Source: Legionella sp.
GTDB taxonomy: Bacteria; Pseudomonadota; Gammaproteobacteria; Legionellales; Legionellaceae
Assembly: GCA_030158115.1 (NCBI GenBank)
Contig: JAOATK010000008.1
Location: 1 to 64,000, forward strand
DNA length: 64,000 nucleotides
Direction of reading: 5' to 3'
A program made the position numbers and the translations under genes. Under the pieces are notes generated by a model. That model was not told the origin of the DNA, ran no database searches, and was given only the letters and a program-made list of their open reading frames with translations. Shown piece after piece: positions 61,058 to 64,000 of this stretch. The stretch's first letter is position 1. Each line of letters begins with the position of its first letter.

Positions 61058-62855
61058 TTTTATTAGGGGGAGATGATGGGTTTTGGGGAGGAAAAAATCT
61101 TAGGAAATTATCATAAAAAACAGAGGGGGTTTGTGATTGGGGCTCGGGCACTTTTTCAGCAGGAAATTCGCCTGACGCCCCAGAAGCCTGGGTTACTTTA
61201 ATCTCATTAGATGGCTCTACTTCCGTAGCAGCCTTCTCTTTTCCAAAGCCCCGAGCAAGGGCTCTAAGAGCCAAAATGATCGAGAATAAAACCGTACTTG
61301 CTATTTGTAACATCAACATAGTTGATGGGGCATGATGATCATGTCCATGAGAATCAACATCTTGTAAAGGTGTGCCCACAAAAGTGGCAAAATTATTACC
61401 CTTCGATAAACCAGAGAAAAAACAACGCAATACTTCAAGCCACTCTTGAAAAGTAAATTTCGGCGATGCTTTAGGCTTTGCAACCTCCTTCAAATCACCA
61501 TGAAATAATTCCGACTTTACTACCACCTCACTGGAAGCAAATTGCTCTTGCATCTCAAGCAGCCGATTGTAAGACGCATTGGATTCCTGTTTCTGACTCT
61601 GCAAATGAGAGTAATGAGTTTTTAAAGCATATGCGGCAACAATTAACAGAAAGGCTGCACCAGATACAATAAAAGCAATTAATAATGCTGGAGGAAAAGC
61701 AACTGCAGTAATTAAAAAGACCGAGGAAATCATAAACAAGAAAGCAGAAATCACACCATACACAGCCAACCCATACTTTACCCCTAAAAGAAATGAGGTA
61801 GTATAGCTATGAGTGATTTGAGATTTTAATTCATTATGTAATTTTAAAAGCGCCTTAATTGATTCGCTCACTTTCCCCCTCAAAAGCGGATCATCTTGAT
61901 TTAAGAAAAATTGAGTATAAGCAATGTCTGCTCTTTTGCACTCTAGTGCCAATTGACATCGAGTTTGTGAGGCTTGCAATTGTAATTGTGCATCGTACTC
62001 TTCATAAACTCTTGAAATAACACAAACTACGGTATAAAACACACTAAATATAGCCATCGCTAGAAAAACAGGGGGAGCAAATACCGCTAAACTAACAACA
62101 CCCATATAAAGATATAGCCCATCAATCAACCCACCTGCGGTCACTGACATAAACGCTTTAATACGCTCTACTTCTGTCCGTGATTTAATATCCTTAAGAT
62201 AGATTTGGTAACTAGCCTCAGTTAAAGAAGAGAGTTTTTCAATAGAGCCTAACAGGTCTTCATTCGCTTTTTTCTTTTTCTTATGGTCTGCTTTCATCTT
62301 ATGCAGCCAAAATCGATTGGCTGCAGCCAGCACACCTAAAACCAACCCAAGAGGAATAACTAAAAATTTGAGGTCCATCCCGCCTACCAAACCTAAAACT
62401 TGAGTTGCAACCTTCCATCCCTTGTAGGCATTTTTTACCGCTTTCATTACATCACGAAAGTAAGGCCAGGCCATAGCAATTCGCATTTTATGTATATTCT
62501 GTTTTTCCTTGTCAAAACAACTCGCAAGAAATGAAAAAGCAACTAAGAAAAGTGCTTCCGCAACAATAGCAACGATGCCTCCCGGAGAAGTAAGAATCTG
62601 GTGCATTAACTTAGGGTCATTATTATGAGAGATAAATACTTCAAAAAAGTATTTAAACATACTGTAGGAAGAGCTTAGGGAATCTACAATAGAGAAGGCG
62701 TGATAAATGTAGCGGTCATTATCTAATTTGATTGCGGTAAGATGGACTTGCGCGTCGATACGTCCGGCAATCGCCAGGAGAAATACTAACTCCTTAGTAT
62801 CTATCGATGAATCTTCTGCTTCACTATTGGGAGGCATGCTCATTCGCAAGGGCAT
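61008..62855 (-). CDS. Large multi-pass membrane protein, function unknown
   Basis: 615 aa, several hydrophobic hairpins, charged coiled-coil stretches and a polar Pro/Ser-rich C-terminus. Confidence 0.78.
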   Translation of the reverse strand: MPLRMSMPPNSEAEDSSIDTKELVFLLAIAGRIDAQVHLTAIKLDNDRYIYHAFSIVDSLSSSYSMFKYFFEVFISHNNDPKLMHQILTSPGGIVAIVAEALFLVAFSFLASCFDKEKQNIHKMRIAMAWPYFRDVMKAVKNAYKGWKVATQVLGLVGGMDLKFLVIPLGLVLGVLAAANRFWLHKMKADHKKKKKANEDLLGSIEKLSSLTEASYQIYLKDIKSRTEVERIKAFMSVTAGGLIDGLYLYMGVVSLAVFAPPVFLAMAIFSVFYTVVCVISRVYEEYDAQLQLQASQTRCQLALECKRADIAYTQFFLNQDDPLLRGKVSESIKALLKLHNELKSQITHSYTTSFLLGVKYGLAVYGVISAFLFMISSVFLITAVAFPPALLIAFIVSGAAFLLIVAAYALKTHYSHLQSQKQESNASYNRLLEMQEQFASSEVVVKSELFHGDLKEVAKPKASPKFTFQEWLEVLRCFFSGLSKGNNFATFVGTPLQDVDSHGHDHHAPSTMLMLQIASTVLFSIILALRALARGFGKEKAATEVEPSNEIKVTQASGASGEFPAEKVPEPQSQTPSVFYDNFLRFFPPQNPSSPPNKITENTIPGLAQDRCTF

Positions 62856-63093
62856 CAGTTAAGATGAGCGCATTATATTGATTATTGGCTTCGATGTCAA
62901 TTTAAATTCATCCTGGATTAAAAAAACACAATCGAATCAGCCATCAACGATCATATCACAATCAATGTCTACAAAAAATATTTCTCGAAACTCATTTACA
63001 GGCTGTGCCTTGGGATACAAACCTGCTACGATATTGCATCACCACATAAAATCCATATACAGTATGTATATATAACTCAGGAAAGAGAATTAA

Positions 63094-63612
63094 ATGAGAC
63101 TGATACCCACTCTCTTTATTTTTTTGTCACTAATGACTGGACCCTTTATGACAACAAATGCAACCCAAATTTACGGTTATGTAGAAAAAATTTCGTTATT
63201 AGATAAAAATCTTATTTTATCTGCCAAATTAGATACTGGCGCAAAATCCGCTTCATTGCATGCAATCAATATTACTGAAATCAATGTAAAAGGCGTTCCT
63301 TACCTTCGTTTTACTGTTCCAACTAAAACAGGCGATTACACGTTTGAATGCGAATATAAAGGTCGGGTAAAAATAAAAGTCCGTGCCGGGGAAAACAGCT
63401 CTGAACTATTACCTCACGCACCGATTAAACGACCTGTCGTATTACTAAAAATTCAACTTGGAAATCAAGTCAAAACAATTAAAGTTAATTTAACGAATCG
63501 CAAGCGTTTTCTTTATCCCTTATTATTAGGCAGAGATGCAATAATTCAATTTAATGGCGCCATCGATCCGGCCCTTACTTTTACTGTAAAATCCCAGGGC
63601 ATTAAAAAATAA
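63094..63612 (+). CDS. ATP-dependent zinc protease family (retropepsin-like, RimK-associated)
   Basis: Signal peptide; AKLDTGAKSASLHAINI, ...KRFLYPLLLGRDAI. Confidence 0.88.
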   Translation: MRLIPTLFIFLSLMTGPFMTTNATQIYGYVEKISLLDKNLILSAKLDTGAKSASLHAINITEINVKGVPYLRFTVPTKTGDYTFECEYKGRVKIKVRAGENSSELLPHAPIKRPVVLLKIQLGNQVKTIKVNLTNRKRFLYPLLLGRDAIIQFNGAIDPALTFTVKSQGIKK

Positions 63613-64000
63613 TGAAAAACAATACGCGTCATGTTTATGGTCTTATTATCACCTTATTTATAGTTGGAACCTCTTTTTTTCTCTATCGACATCTGGTACT
63701 GGATGTACCTTTAACCGATACGGAAACGATTAACAGCTGGATGATTGAATCCAATTTACGTTTTGTTGCTGATCATAATACGCCAATCAAAGCAAGCTTT
63801 AACATTCCTTATTTACCCCCCCACTTCGCGATTCTCGATGAATATTTTGTATCGCGAAACTATGGAGTCACTACGAATTTAAATGGTGATAATCGTGAAA
63901 CCGTATGGTCAATCAGGCGTGCTCATGGCGATCAGTCCTTATACTATAGAGCTATTTTTCGTCAAGCAGACAGCAATGAATCTTTATTAAGTACACCTCC
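63612..64000 (+). CDS. Inactive transglutaminase/7TM family protein, truncated at window edge
   Basis: Not in ORF track because it runs off the window. ATG overlaps previous stop (TAATG). MKNNTRHVYGLIITLFIVGTSFFLYRHLVLDVPLTDTETINSWMIESNLRFVADHNTPIKASFNIPYLPPHFAILDEYFVSRNYGVTTNLNGDNRETVWSIRRAHGDQSLYYRAIF... Confidence 0.78.
   Translation, partial: MKNNTRHVYGLIITLFIVGTSFFLYRHLVLDVPLTDTETINSWMIESNLRFVADHNTPIKASFNIPYLPPHFAILDEYFVSRNYGVTTNLNGDNRETVWSIRRAHGDQSLYYRAIFRQADSNESLLSTP

Noticed and set aside
62878-63075. 65-aa plus ORF between the membrane protein and zinc protease
   Set aside because: No convincing SD or family features; AT-rich intergenic region likely to hold the promoter instead.
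1-64000. CRISPR array, prophage, or classical defence island
   Set aside because: No regularly spaced direct repeats, Cas-like, phage structural or toxin-antitoxin gene sets were recognised.

Overview
AT-rich gammaproteobacterial chromosomal window, most consistent with a Legionella-type genome (IcmL/DotI-like protein, cN-II-type 5'-nucleotidase, several large orphan proteins; genus is my inference). Most of it is housekeeping: tmRNA (ssrA), oligopeptidase A, a tkt-gap-pgk-pyk glycolytic cluster, a ProQ/FinO-domain protein, dapB, mmsA-mmsB plus a frameshifted acetyl/propionyl-CoA synthetase, engB, cytochrome c4, dsbA, a NitT/TauT-like ABC transporter with fused permeases, a glycine cleavage operon gcvT-H-PA-(YciI)-PB, kdsB, queE, a KAS II-like enzyme, lpxD, polA, cN-II, rpiA, rlmB, rnr, and at the right edge an ATP-dependent zinc protease / inactive-transglutaminase pair. 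The standout is a 10.6-kb ORF (35652-46235, minus) for a 3527-aa protein with a SecA-like two-lobe helicase/translocase core embedded in its middle. Other points of interest are three to five orphan proteins that could be effectors, an ankyrin-like protein with conserved-looking His/Cys motifs, dispersed REP-like palindromes in gene-end gaps, an IS630 remnant next to a TA-flanked perfect palindrome, and two coding regions absent from the supplied ORF track (a 59-aa Pmp3/YqaE-like membrane protein and the truncated right-edge CDS). No CRISPR array, tRNA, rRNA or intact transposon was seen.
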